From NCBI GenBank assembly GCA_024734555.1, contig JANPWX010000448.1:542846-606845 (forward strand): a stretch of 64,000 bases of DNA. Direction: 5' to 3'. A program made the translations under genes and the position numbers. The stretch's first letter is position 1, and every line of letters starts with the position of its first letter. Below the pieces are notes generated by a model that worked only from the letters and a program-made list of their open reading frames with translations, was not told where the DNA came from and made no database searches. Source of the stretch: Trochalopteron elliotii. Taxonomy: Eukaryota; Chordata; Aves; Passeriformes; Leiothrichidae. Positions 12,206-22,662 of the stretch are shown in pieces.

Positions 12206-15200
12206 ACAGCTCTGGACAGTTCTTGAGCCTTAAGTTGTTCAGGAAACTACATGAGCTGATGAACAAGTATATTTTGTAATATCTACTCCTTGAGTAAAGC
12301 AGAGATTTACAATGACTGTTATTTTGGCCTGAAGTTTTTATGACTGTGCTCCACACAGAAATATCCTGCACTTGATAGCATGTCTTTTGCATTTAACTTT
12401 TCCTGCAATGAATCTTGGCCTTACACAGCCCAAAGTCAAAGCAGTGTGTGCCCCATTTAAGTAATGAGCTATTGATTTTAGAATTACTCATTTTATTACC
12501 ATCATATAGAACTGGTCATATTCTGAGGACTCGTCTCTGAAATGGAGGCGGTTTAATTTCAGTTTGGGATGGGGCAGAAATAGTCTTCAGGGATTTTACC
12601 TATTGAAATTTGGCATATCACAGATAACAGGGACTGTCTGGCCTCACACAGAGCTGTGCATTCTACTGAAAGAGCCTGGGGAGAAATTCCTCTTCTTGCT
12701 TGAGCTCAGGCCTCTGAGCAGGCTCCTAATGTAATGCCACCTTCATTTGTCACTGGTTGCTGTACCCTGTGTTCTGCTGCTGAGTATTTACAACACCTCC
12801 AGGATCAAAGAGATGCTGCCAAGAAGGCTCATGGGGAGAAATTTTGACCTACTTTTACATTTGGCACCACTTTGCCTGCCAGGAGCAGGTGGACTGTGAG
12901 CAGACCTTCGGTGCAGGGTCCGCCCTGACTGGCACAGAGAGCCCTGGAGTGGCAAAGCAAGCAAAAAAGCAGCACTGCAAACAGTCAGAGGTCAAACTCT
13001 GCCCCTCTTCTGCCCCCTTTTCTTGGGAATGCAAACTTTTCTGGGAGAAAGGGCGTGGAGGTTGCAAATTCAGTTCATTTTTTTGTGTGCCTGTTTGTCT
13101 TCCCCTCCTTTTCCTGCTGCTGGTTCTTCACTCTGCAGCACTGGGGTGTGTGGGGAGAATCAATTTGCTTTCTGTGGTTGCTTGAACAAGTTTAAGTTAC
13201 TCAAGCCATAGGATTTTTGCAGGTTCCCTGCTCCTAGGGAACACAAATGAGAAGAAATGCTACACATCTGGTTTCTTTCAAGCCTACATTTTTACTTTCC
13301 AGGCTGTGATGCTGTTTTCCCTATGACTGCAACTGTATATTAGAAAGCTGTATTTGTCAAATAATAGAGATCAGTCTGTGTGTTTTCTCCCCAAAAATCA
13401 TGTTGTGCTTCTCCCTCCCTTCCCTCTCACCTCCCCCTTGCATGTAACCTTGTAAAATATTGGTAATTTGGTATCCCCACTTTCAGTGCATGAACTGGAA
13501 TATAAAACTGAATAGTTTATGGAATAGATGAGAAGAAAATCAGAGATGGTTTTTATACCTTTAACCTGTACATTAAGATGAAATTAGCCTGATTTGACAA
13601 TGCCCATCCATTTCATTAGCTGGCTCTGGAAGGACCTTGGATGCCTATTTTTTTTTTGGATGTAGACCAGGTGAATTGATCTGAATTGATCCTCAGTTTG
13701 CTGAGCTGATAAACTTCTGAATTCTGTATGGTAATGAACTGACACAAAAGTGGGATCTGGGGAGGGCACACAGGGGGGTTCTTTGAAGCAAACTCTTGCT
13801 ATAATTAGGATCTCAGAAGTTGCCTTCTAAGCTCTATTAAGCTATTGATTGGTTACAAGGAAACTTGAAGGGAATGGGTTTTATTAATTTGACCAAGTAT
13901 TAAGAAAAATAATGCTGTTGACTCTTCAGTGGATAAGCACAGGGACCCACCCTGAGAATGTGGTGGTGAAATGAGGGAAATAAGCCAAGGCACTGGCAGG
14001 AGCAGTCAGCTTCTAGAACATCAGGATGTTGATGGAGAGCTTCAGTGGGCTCTGACAGTTGCATATTCCATCCCACCTTGATATCTCTGAGCAGGAGGCT
14101 GTTGGGCTTTCTCAAGAAGCAGAAGTTTTTTTTTACTGTAAGAAGAGGAAATGTCTGAAAGACACAGTAAATAACAATAAGTTGAGAGTTAGGAGAGCTG
14201 TTGGTGCTGATGGAGACCATCTCCTGCCCACAAAGTCACTGCTGTGGCAGTTTGAATTCATGTGTGGTGTTAAACACTCTGCCATTTGGAAGACAACCTT
14301 ACATCATGGCTTCAGCAGCCACGGGAAGTTTCATCCCGCAGAGTTGGAAAGGCACCAAGAGGATGGTCTGTGATGCACGAAAAATCTGGAGTTTGGAGGC
14401 TGTCCATTGGTGCCCTGATATCATCATCCCTCTCTTTGTTCAGAGCTTTAAATAAAAAGATCACAACAATTTCTCTTTATTTAGTTTCCCCCTCCCCCTG
14501 GGGATTATTAATGGCCCTGAGGCAGATCCAGTCCCTCCCTGCATTCCCTGCTTTGGGGACTGGATTCTGTATGAGACCAGTGGGAACAGAGATTGGCTAG
14601 TAAAAAATTAAGGAAAGCAAACTTGCTCATACTCCTTTCTATCCAAACTAGTTCTGTAGGTATTTTTAAGCAGCATAGTTTTCAGTGCTGACAAATCATG
14701 AACTTAACCCCTGCAACTCGTGCTGTGGTGCCTAAAAGAGCATTCAAAATTTTATCCTCTTTTTTTTTTTCTTTGAGCTTATTTTTAGTAACTTCATGTT
14801 TAATGAAAGACACTAAACACCTTAAGGCTTTTACAGATCATTCCCTGTATCTGAAAGGTCCCATTTTAATGTGTATTTTGTGCGTTTTCTTCATCTACCT
14901 TCTACTTTTATTTCAACCAATGACAGTGAGATTCCTAAGGCTACTTTCTCTTTAAGGGAATACAGCTTACATAAATAGTCCTTTACACCATCTCCTTGTT
15001 TTATAATATTAATTGTTTATCAGGAGACAGGAAATATTCCTTAGAAAATGTGTTTTCCTGCTTGTGCATGCCTTGTTACTATTTCAATTATGCAGATTCT
15101 TGATGCTGTGGAAATTTGTGCTTGATGACGCCAAGGCAGCTGCACGTTGTTAGCATTGTAGGCTGTCAGATGATCATGTGGGATTCTTGCAGCATGCAAC

Positions 15201-15513
15201 ATTCAATAGGATTGAAAAAGGGCTTTTGATGCAAGGCATAGCTTTCAGAATATATTTGTGCCTTTTAGTTAGCTAATAGAAAATCATAATTTATTATCTT
15301 TAAATTTAAAATGCTGCCTCATTTTTCTTCTGGTTGGTTTCATTTTGGCTTCACTAGAAGATGCATCTGGTACATCCACGATTGAGGAGTTTATTAATGA
15401 TACTGTCGTTCAGTTCACTTACTTTTTTTCCTTTTAGAGTCCTAGCTAGCCCACAGATTACATGATCACATGTTCATCCAGTCATTCATATAGAACACAA
15501 ACCACCATGCATG

Positions 15514-15655
15514 ATTTCTTCTTCTTTCTTTTTCCTCACTGCCTTTTTTATTCCTTTTAAGTTGCTTTGTCATGTTCTCTTTTACCATCCAGCTTAGTCT
15601 TTGTCTTCCCCTCGCTGCTATTTTTTCTATATTTTCCCATGCTTGGTTACTGCAA
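15514..15655 (+). promoter_or_regulatory. Long polypyrimidine tract before the SHANK2 start exon
   Basis: About 140 bases are dominated by C and T, with many TTCTT, TCTTT and CTTTT runs, broken by short purine spots and containing an acceptor-like CCATCCAG at 15585-15592. Such tracts bind polypyrimidine-tract proteins and often accompany regulated exons. An alternative reading is that this is transcribed 5' UTR of the short isoform. No TATA box at a convincing distance and no CpG-rich promoter is visible. Confidence 0.5.
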
Positions 15656-15678
15656 TATTATTTGATTAACGGGCTGTG

Positions 15679-15853
15679 ATGATGATGAACCTGCACACTG
15701 GAGGAGCAGCTACTACAGTGGTGATGAAGGGATGTAATAATGGTCGCTATCCTCGGAATTCTCTCTACAGTGACTGCATAATAGAAGAAAAGGCAGTGGT
15801 CCTGCAGAAAAAAGACAATGAAGGATTTGGATTTGTGCTCAGAGGGGCAAAAG
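15679..15853 (+). CDS. SHANK2: SHANK2 coding exon: alternative N-terminus and start of PDZ domain
   Basis: SHANK2 is a scaffold of the excitatory postsynaptic density; its PDZ domain binds C-terminal tails of partners such as the GKAP/SAPAP family. This exon encodes 58 codons plus one base. Residues about 21-38 (NNGRYPRNSLYSDCIIEEK) and 40-58 (VVLQKKDNEGFGFVLRGAK) match SHANK2 as I remember it, including the GFGF carboxylate-binding loop at residues 49-52. The first 20 residues resemble the short mammalian isoform start only loosely (Met run, then GGAAT). Three consecutive ATGs begin at 15679, and an in-frame TAA at 15667-15669 lies just upstream, so translation must start here or enter by splicing downstream of that stop. 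The donor after 15853 is G|GTATGT, phase 1. The 5' end of the mRNA exon is not fixed: acceptor-like AGs at 15436-15437 or 15591-15592 could begin a 5' UTR, or transcription could start locally. Confidence 0.93.
15769..15771 (+). promoter_or_regulatory. SHANK2: Candidate internal 3' splice acceptor inside the SHANK2 start exon
   Basis: The coding sequence just before Asp32 reads TTCTCTCTACAG then TGACTGC, a textbook pyrimidine-tract acceptor. Its AG (15769-15770) forms the first two bases of the Ser31 codon. Splicing here would drop the alternative N-terminus and start the exon at 15771, keeping the frame of SDCIIEEK if the upstream exon ends after two codon bases. SHANK genes are known to make long isoforms (ankyrin-SH3-PDZ-proline-rich-SAM) and shorter ones starting near the PDZ domain. 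That both forms share this exon is inference. Confidence 0.6.
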
Positions 15854-15864
15854 GTATGTGCTTC

Positions 15865-15894
15865 TGTATGTGTGTGTGAGTGTGTGTGTGATGT
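15865..15894 (+). repeat. UG-rich tract just inside the intron
   Basis: An interrupted TG repeat starts about 12 bases after the donor of the SHANK2 start exon. As RNA, such UG repeats are bound by TDP-43 and CELF-type splicing regulators; a regulatory role here is inference. Confidence 0.75.
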
Positions 15895-17082
15895 GCAGTG
15901 GCATGAAGAAATTTATACATCTCAGAATATAAGCAGGAATTATTCTTGGTGCACTTGGTTGCTAGACAACAGGATTCTCTGTATGCTATACTACTCCGAT
16001 GGATTTCGGTGCCTTCTCTCCCGAGCAGTTTGCATTTTTACATGGGAGAAGCACTGCATAATCGTTCTGGGGGGGAGAAAGTTTTTGCCTGTATTTTTCT
16101 CATGCCGGTGGATGTAGTGTTTTGCCATTAATCTGTTCTGCTGTGCAGTTTGCTTAACTGGGGGAAACCTGCTTTCCTCATAAAAACTGCTACTTTATTT
16201 CAAACGCCAGCCTGGTTAAACGGGGCTGCGAATAGGAAGAGACAAGAGAGGGAGGTTTTGTTTAAAATAGGTGTGGATCTTCTGCAAGGTGACATTGGTG
16301 CAGTTTTAGTATGAAAATATGATCTTTTTTTATATCTTGAGAAGCTGCACGTATGTTGCATGGCCTGTAGTGTGCTCATTTTTAAAGCTGTTCACATGTT
16401 AAGCTGCACTGCACTTCTCTGTAGGCTAAAATCTACCACGGTGACATTCCCACCAGTTAAAAAAGGCATTCTATTTAATGCTTTGCTTTTTAACTTTCAG
16501 TGCAGTTTGCTCCCTTTATATTTAAAAAAAAAAAGGAATATATATATGTGATGGTATGTCCCATCTCTTGCTCCCCCTCATTTCACATGGGTTCTCCCTT
16601 GCCTTGCTTGAGCATGAAAATTATTCCATGTCTTCATTCTTGGGACATGGCTTTTGCTCTCCCTGTTCCCCACCCCTCAACCAAACCCGGTGCCACTGTA
16701 GATTCGCAGAGCTGGGAAAGCTTTAGCCAGGTTCAGCCAAATGAAATGTTTGGAGTTGAAGCAGGAAAGCCCAAGGCACTGCCTTATCTCTGAGCACTGG
16801 TGTGGGTTAGCAGTGCTTTGAGCAGGGCTCACTCCCTGTGGGTAAGCCCAGCAGTTTCCCCCAGATTCTCTGTGTAGCAGCGGGGGCACCTCAGGTGAAA
16901 GACCCAAGGACTTCTCTGCCCGTGTGTGTACGTGACACAGAGGGACAGGCAGGGCTGTCACAGGGCCAGCTGTGCCTCCTGTCCTAAAAAGTGATTTCTT
17001 CTGGTCTCTTCTTTGTTATGCACAGCTAAATTTAGGAGGGGAAAAAAAAAAAAAAATTCTGGTTGATCTTTTTCATCCTTTG

Positions 17083-17103
17083 CCACCCACCCCACCCCCC
17101 CCC
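17083..17103 (-). other. C-rich block (G-quadruplex motif on the minus strand)
   Basis: CCACCCACCCCA followed by nine C residues gives several G-runs of three or more on the minus strand, in the intron 408 bases before the second PDZ exon. The nascent + strand RNA would be C-rich, so any quadruplex would form in DNA. Confidence 0.6.
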
Positions 17104-17511
17104 TAGTTTGGCCAGATGCTTTCTCCTGGCTCCAGCACATAATTCATTTTTAGGTGGATGTTGCCAGAGTTACAGCATTCTGCCAGGAACAAAAAAAAAG
17201 GGTTACTTGAGCCAATGGTGAATATCCTGGAATATCAGAACCCAGCTATTTCCTGGTGCAGCTTGATTTGGTTTGTGTCACAAAAGGAGCAGGTATTTCC
17301 CCCTCTGGAAGGAGGACCTGTGGATTGCTATTGCAGAGGGGTTGCACTCTGTCCCCAGCACCCTGATCTCCCGTGAGGCACATCCCTCTCACTTCCAGCA
17401 CCCACCATTTTTTAACCCCAAATTGGAATGGCCAATGATAGGCCTGTAGTCAAGTGGTATTTGCAAGCACTCCATAACTTTCTTTTTTTAATGTGGTATT
17501 TATTTTTAAAG

Positions 17512-17636
17512 CTGACACACCAATTGAAGAATTCACCCCAACTCCAGCCTTTCCTGCTTTGCAGTACTTGGAATCTGTGGATGAAGGGGGAGTAGCATGG
17601 CAAGCTGGCCTGAGAACTGGAGACTTTTTGATCGAG
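17512..17636 (+). CDS. SHANK2: SHANK2 coding exon: middle of PDZ domain
   Basis: This 125-base exon completes the Ala codon split by the preceding intron (G|CT) and encodes 42 residues, from ADTPIEEFTPTP through GLRTGDFLIE. The segment is almost invariant across the SHANK family, and the Asp after the Ala plus the EGGVAWQAGLR stretch favour SHANK2 over SHANK1 and SHANK3 from memory. It covers the PDZ core between the carboxylate-binding loop and the next strand, ending just before the conserved V-N-x-x-N-V-V-K segment. The acceptor is TTTTTAAAG at 17511, with a T-rich tract upstream. The donor is GAG|GTAGGA at 17637, phase 0. The two exons join in frame without a stop. The following exon is not visible in the window. 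Confidence 0.95.
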
Positions 17637-20600
17637 GTAGGAGATCCTGACATTTGATTCTCAGTGCTCTGTTGGGGAGAGAGTGATGTTCCCATTGGAG
17701 AATTGACTCTGGAAAAAGGTGTGGGATGCCTCTGAGCAGCAAGTTCTGTGGGCTAACACCAGCAATGTGCTTCACTTGATCAACTGAAAACTTCCTGCAG
17801 CATTCAGGAAAGCAGTGACAGAGAACAATGGTCAGGCTGGCTGGGAATTTTCTGGTTGTTCTTTTTGTCCTTTGGGAGTACGCTCGTAGAGATATTTGGG
17901 AGGTCTTAGTCTTCTTTCAGTTGTTGAAATTTAGATGAATTTCAATATTTATTGTGGGCTATCGGTTCTGGTTTCTTCTAAATATTTTCGGGGAGTAAGC
18001 AAAATTAATCACTTTTTATGCAACTATTTCTGCACTCAGAAATATCCATGGTCTAGTGGTGTTTAGTAACCATGGAGAGTACAGCAAATTACTTTGGCTT
18101 GAAATTGAATTTTTCCAACACGACACTGTAAATACAAAAAAATAAGCAAGGGATGTTATTGCAGTATAAATTACTTTATAAAAAGGGTATATTTAAATGC
18201 TCTGTTCATTCATGCCAAAAATATCTTCATGTTTGATATTCTGGAGGATTTTTTGTTGGTATTTTAGGCTTTGTTTAAATAGTTGGTTCTCCTTTTGAGT
18301 GTTGCTGGGCAGTTTACAGCAAAATCATGATCTGGGATTTTTCTTCCTCTTCCCCCCACAACCTTTTTCATGACCAACAAAGGGATGCTGTGGTTCTCTG
18401 AACCCGGGTGTTGAAAATGGGGCTTTTGGGATGGATTGATCAAGCCTTGTCTGTAAGATCTATTGATTTTACATTATTTGATGTGTCCTCCTTCAGGCTC
18501 ATGTATGGTTTGGTAAAATACTTGCTGGTGTTACAACAGTTATTTCTGCAGAGCTGGCTTTTGCATGCGGGAGAGGGTACAACACACGCAGCTTTTTTTG
18601 GAGTGTGCCTTGAACTCCCATGATGATTGAATTTAAATAGTTGCACCACTTCCTCACACTGTAGCCGTGAAAGAACAGGCTTTGCAGGCTTCTGAAGTAA
18701 ATAGATGTGCATTTTTATCTCTGTCTTCAAGCACATTTCCCTTGCTGTTTGTTTACTTAAGGAGAAGCGTTTAGCGTTAAAGATCAGCTTACAAATGGAA
18801 CTGCTTCGTTCCCTGGGCAGGGATCCTTCCAAAGCTCTCCCTGTTCCTCTTAGGTGGGGTTTTGAAACAAGGCTGTATTTTTAGATGTTGGTTTCTCGTT
18901 AGACTTTTGATCCATGGGAAGTATGAAGAGTCTGTACTGGCAGATTGCACAGACAGAATTGCTGGTGAACAATGTGCAATTTAATTCATTATGGAATGAC
19001 AAATATGCCCGTGGATTTTTTTAACATCTCTGAAGGGGTGGAAGAAGGCTGGGTAACTGATTCTGCACAAAGCTTTACTTTTTTTTTTGGCAAATGAGAG
19101 AAGAATTAGAATTAATTGTCTAGACAATTTACTCCTAGCCTTAGCTTAGAAGAGCAGCTAAACACGCACATACAGTGCTGAATCAGGAGGACGTTAATCC
19201 ATACTCCAGCATATTTGTAATTAATTCTGAAAGAAGCCATTATTACATGCAAATCAAATCCATTTCTGTGTAATTTATGTTCATCGGGGTTATTCCGTTC
19301 TGAATTTTGCGACTTAATTAAGAGGATATGATAATCCTGAGAAATGGCAACTTGGCTGTTGCAGGAGAGTTTTCTGTTGGAGAAAGGCAGGATTTTTTCC
19401 TGTTTCATGGCCAACATGCAGTGCACAGCCCTGGCTGGGTGGAGAAAGCCATCTTTAGAGATACTTACAGTGAGGCAAAAGACTGTTGAAATAGAAGTCC
19501 ACCTGCACTTGTAGGAATGCCAAGCTACTTTATCTTTTGTGTTGAATGAGAAGATTTAAATTTCCACACCAGCAAGTGGTTGTCAGCCCTGGCATAGTCA
19601 GCCTGCCTTGCTGCTAAATGATTTCTCCCATGACTCTGAAGTTTATGCCTCTGTGTGTAAGTGCCACCTCAACCATTTGTAAGTAATATCAGGCATTTAT
19701 CATAAATGTCACATGAATAATAAAAGAGTTAATGGGCAACCAGGATCCTAATTAGTGCTATTTATAACACTCGTGGCAGGCACTGGGTGTTAGGGAAGGG
19801 AGAGTCCAGTTTGGCAGAGAGCAAAATGAGAGGCAGAGGAGATGTTTCATTCCTGCTTGAGGAGGTTTGGTGGCTCAGGGTTATGGAGATGAGGGGAACC
19901 TCACTCTGGAAAGACAGGTTTGACAGGGAGATAGGTCCTTCCCTTGGAAAGCATGAGGGTAGGAGAAGACAGGGCATCATTTCTTCATGTACAGTTATGG
20001 TCTGGAATCTTCTGAAGGAGGGAAAACTTCAACATCAGCTATGAGGCAATATAATAATTCATGTTTGGAGTTGATGTATGTGGAGCAGAACAAATAAAAG
20101 ATCTGTATGAAAAAGGAAGAAAAGGTGCTGTGTTGCTCCAGCAGATAAATGGAGTAGGGATTACCTGGAACAGCTGGCATTCTATCATATGACTGAGTTT
20201 TTATTAAGTGTGCAGTTCCTGATTTGGCCAACCTGTACAATTAATTTTAACATGAGACTTCAGAGATGAACATTACACTTGCCCTTGGAAACAGTGCTCA
20301 CAGAGTCTCCATGGAAATTTCTGACAGTGTGTGGTTTGTCTCCTCCTTGCTTCAAACCCAGCCATGGTTTTTTGTGATAAAAATTGTAAAGTGTGTAGTG
20401 GCTTTCCTGGAGAGAGCACAGGGCTAATGTACTGGAAAAGTGCAGCAGTAGTTTTAGAGCTGAAGGACTGAGGCAGAGGCAGCTGTCAGTAGATGTGGAT
20501 TTTCATAAGCAATTCAAGAGATGCCAATTCAACGTGATTTTTTTTTTTTCTTAGCTTTGATGAACAATCAGGAAACAAGGATGGGTATGATTTGGTTGTT

Positions 20601-22597
20601 GCAACTGAGATTTTACAGCTTGCCCTATGTGGGTTTTTTCACTATTGATATAGTTGATGTTTTCTTGAATCGTGATATCAGCCTGATTAAAAAGGTAGAT
20701 AATAAAAGTAAAGCAACATATTAGGCCAAGTGCTGAATATTTCAGTCTCCATTAGAAAGGGGTTAAAAAATTATGACCATCACTAACTCCTTTGTAGGTC
20801 ATTAATAACTCATCAGTGACTGGATTTGTATGCTATAACTGCTCAAGTTTGGAAAAATTCAGAGTTCTGCCTTGAGACATGACTTCAAGAATTCTTAAAG
20901 GTGGGGTTGTGTTGGAGATTTTCTTTGATGACATAAACAAGTCTAACCATCTTTGAGTAAAGAGATCCATTAAACTGGAAGGCCTATTTTAACTCAGAAT
21001 AGAGGTTTTTTGAGGGTTTTGGTGTGGTAGGATATAGATTGTCTTTTAAAATGAAACCCCAGTGGATTATTAACTATTTGTTCTTGTTGTCCCCATGAGT
21101 GTGCAGCTGTTCTGCAGGTGTTGCCTGATGTGGCTCATGGGGATTTCCCCTGTCACACAAACAATAGTGTTACAATATCAATACTCAGAAAGCCAAGTTA
21201 ATTCTGCAATATTTTACCAGAACAATGCATTTGTTCTCTAAATGAGGCATTGCAGTTTGCATTATTGTGCCATAAAATCTCTTATTTTTCCAGATAAATT
21301 GAAATGTTATTGTCTTCAGAATAGCATGGCTGCTTATTTACATTCCAGTTAATATGCAAACTAGATAAACCTGGTGAATTATTCATTTCAAAAATAAAAA
21401 CAAAAGGGCAAAATTCAAGGTTTAATTTGAGGATCAGAACCAGAGGTGGTAATAGAAGAAGTATCATCATTTTGCTGCAGAACTCTTCAGGTGGTACTTG
21501 TACTAAAATATGCCAAATATCTGCCTGTATTTCTTCATCCTCAAAAGCTTGTACAGTTTACTAGTACAAATTTTCTCTTACTGGTTTTGGGTGAAAAAGA
21601 AACATTTTATTACAGACAGCATTGTTTTTTCATTGCATTAAAGATACCTGTCCTCTGACTCCATGTAAGAAGTAGCAATAAGCATTTAGGAGGACATTTA
21701 AGAAATCTGAAATACTAAAAAAACCTAAAAATCCCTCACCTTCATACACAAATGAAGGTTCATATTTAGCAATAGGCTACTGGTTTTATTCCAGTAAGCA
21801 CTTTATACAAACTTGGAAACTGCTGTGGGAAGCAAACTTTGAACTTTCATTGTTGTAGCTTAGACTCTAGTTATTATGAATATTTTCAGCAATGTTATGC
21901 CTGACATTGGTGTTCAATGGCTGGGTGAATTAGTGGTTTTACAAAGCCAGCCATTACTGATTCCAATCCTTTTAGCAATAAAGAAACCTTCCCATCCTTT
22001 GATAATCTTTATTAATTACCCCGTGGCTGCGTTTTCTCTTATTTCCAGTGTGAACTCTGCTCGCTTCTACCACCAGATAGAAATCAATTTTTTTTTTTCC
22101 TTGGGAACCCATCATGCTTTTTTCTCTCTTGGAAATAAGTGGAGGCTTTGCTAATGGCTTTGTATGAACAGGGGTTCTCACGTTGCAGCTGAAAGTTTGC
22201 TCCTCTCCTCCCAGCAGCGTGGACACCAGCTCCATGCAGTGCTTAATAAGAGTGCTGTGTGTAGGAGGAGGAAAGCAAACCCAACATTCTCAGTACATTT
22301 CTGAGGGCTGGATTTAGCTCTCCTTCTTAGGCCTTTCTGGGGGACCAGCAGAGTCAGGTCCACATTAGTTCAGTGTCTTGCAGGAGGGTTTTTTGTTGCC
22401 AGCTTGGCTGCTGCTCCTGCCCAGCCAGGGAGCCTCCTGTTTGGCAGGAGAACAGCCAGGCTGGGAGCTGCTCTGTTCCTAGACAGCACCTACTTTGGGT
22501 TTGGATCAACTCTACAAACACTTTTTTAATGATGAGGGGTTTGCCAAAGCTGCAGCAGCACTGCAGTGCTGTGTTTGAGCTTCTGGAGAGGGAGCTC

Positions 22598-22662
22598 CTG
22601 GCCAGGGCAGGGGCTTGGAATTGGATGGTTTTTGGTTCCTTCCAACAAAAACCATTCTGGGA
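22598..22662 (+). mobile_element. CR1 LINE 3' tail remnant
   Basis: GGCTTGGAATTGGATGG, TTCCTTCCAAC and ACCATTCTGGGATT are diverged forms of the CR1 3' terminus. Confidence 0.6.

Larger units (their letters stand above)
1..15437 (+). other. Intronic or upstream sequence before the PDZ start exon
   Basis: No exon was recognised here. Earlier SHANK2 exons (ankyrin, SH3) are not visible, so for long isoforms this would be part of a large intron. Contents: a CR1 tail near 3.8 kb, a G-run at 5559-5574, a tRNA-SINE-like fragment near 6.15 kb, AT-rich simple sequence at 8.80-8.89 and 9.17-9.19 kb, and a doubtful MIR/CORE-SINE-like fragment near 12.15 kb. Small ORFs show no conserved motifs and look like chance. 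Confidence 0.7.
15854..17511 (+). other. SHANK2: SHANK2 intron between the two PDZ exons (1,658 bp)
   Basis: The intron has GT...AG ends and phase 1. It begins with a UG-rich stretch at 15865-15894 and contains AT-rich runs near 16520-16550, an A-run at about 17042-17056 and a C-rich block at 17083-17103. The ORFs inside it have no recognisable protein similarity. No dispersed repeat was identified. Confidence 0.85.

Noticed and set aside
15661..15678. GTG at 15676 as the translation start
   Set aside because: Vertebrate genes start at ATG, and three in-frame ATGs follow directly.
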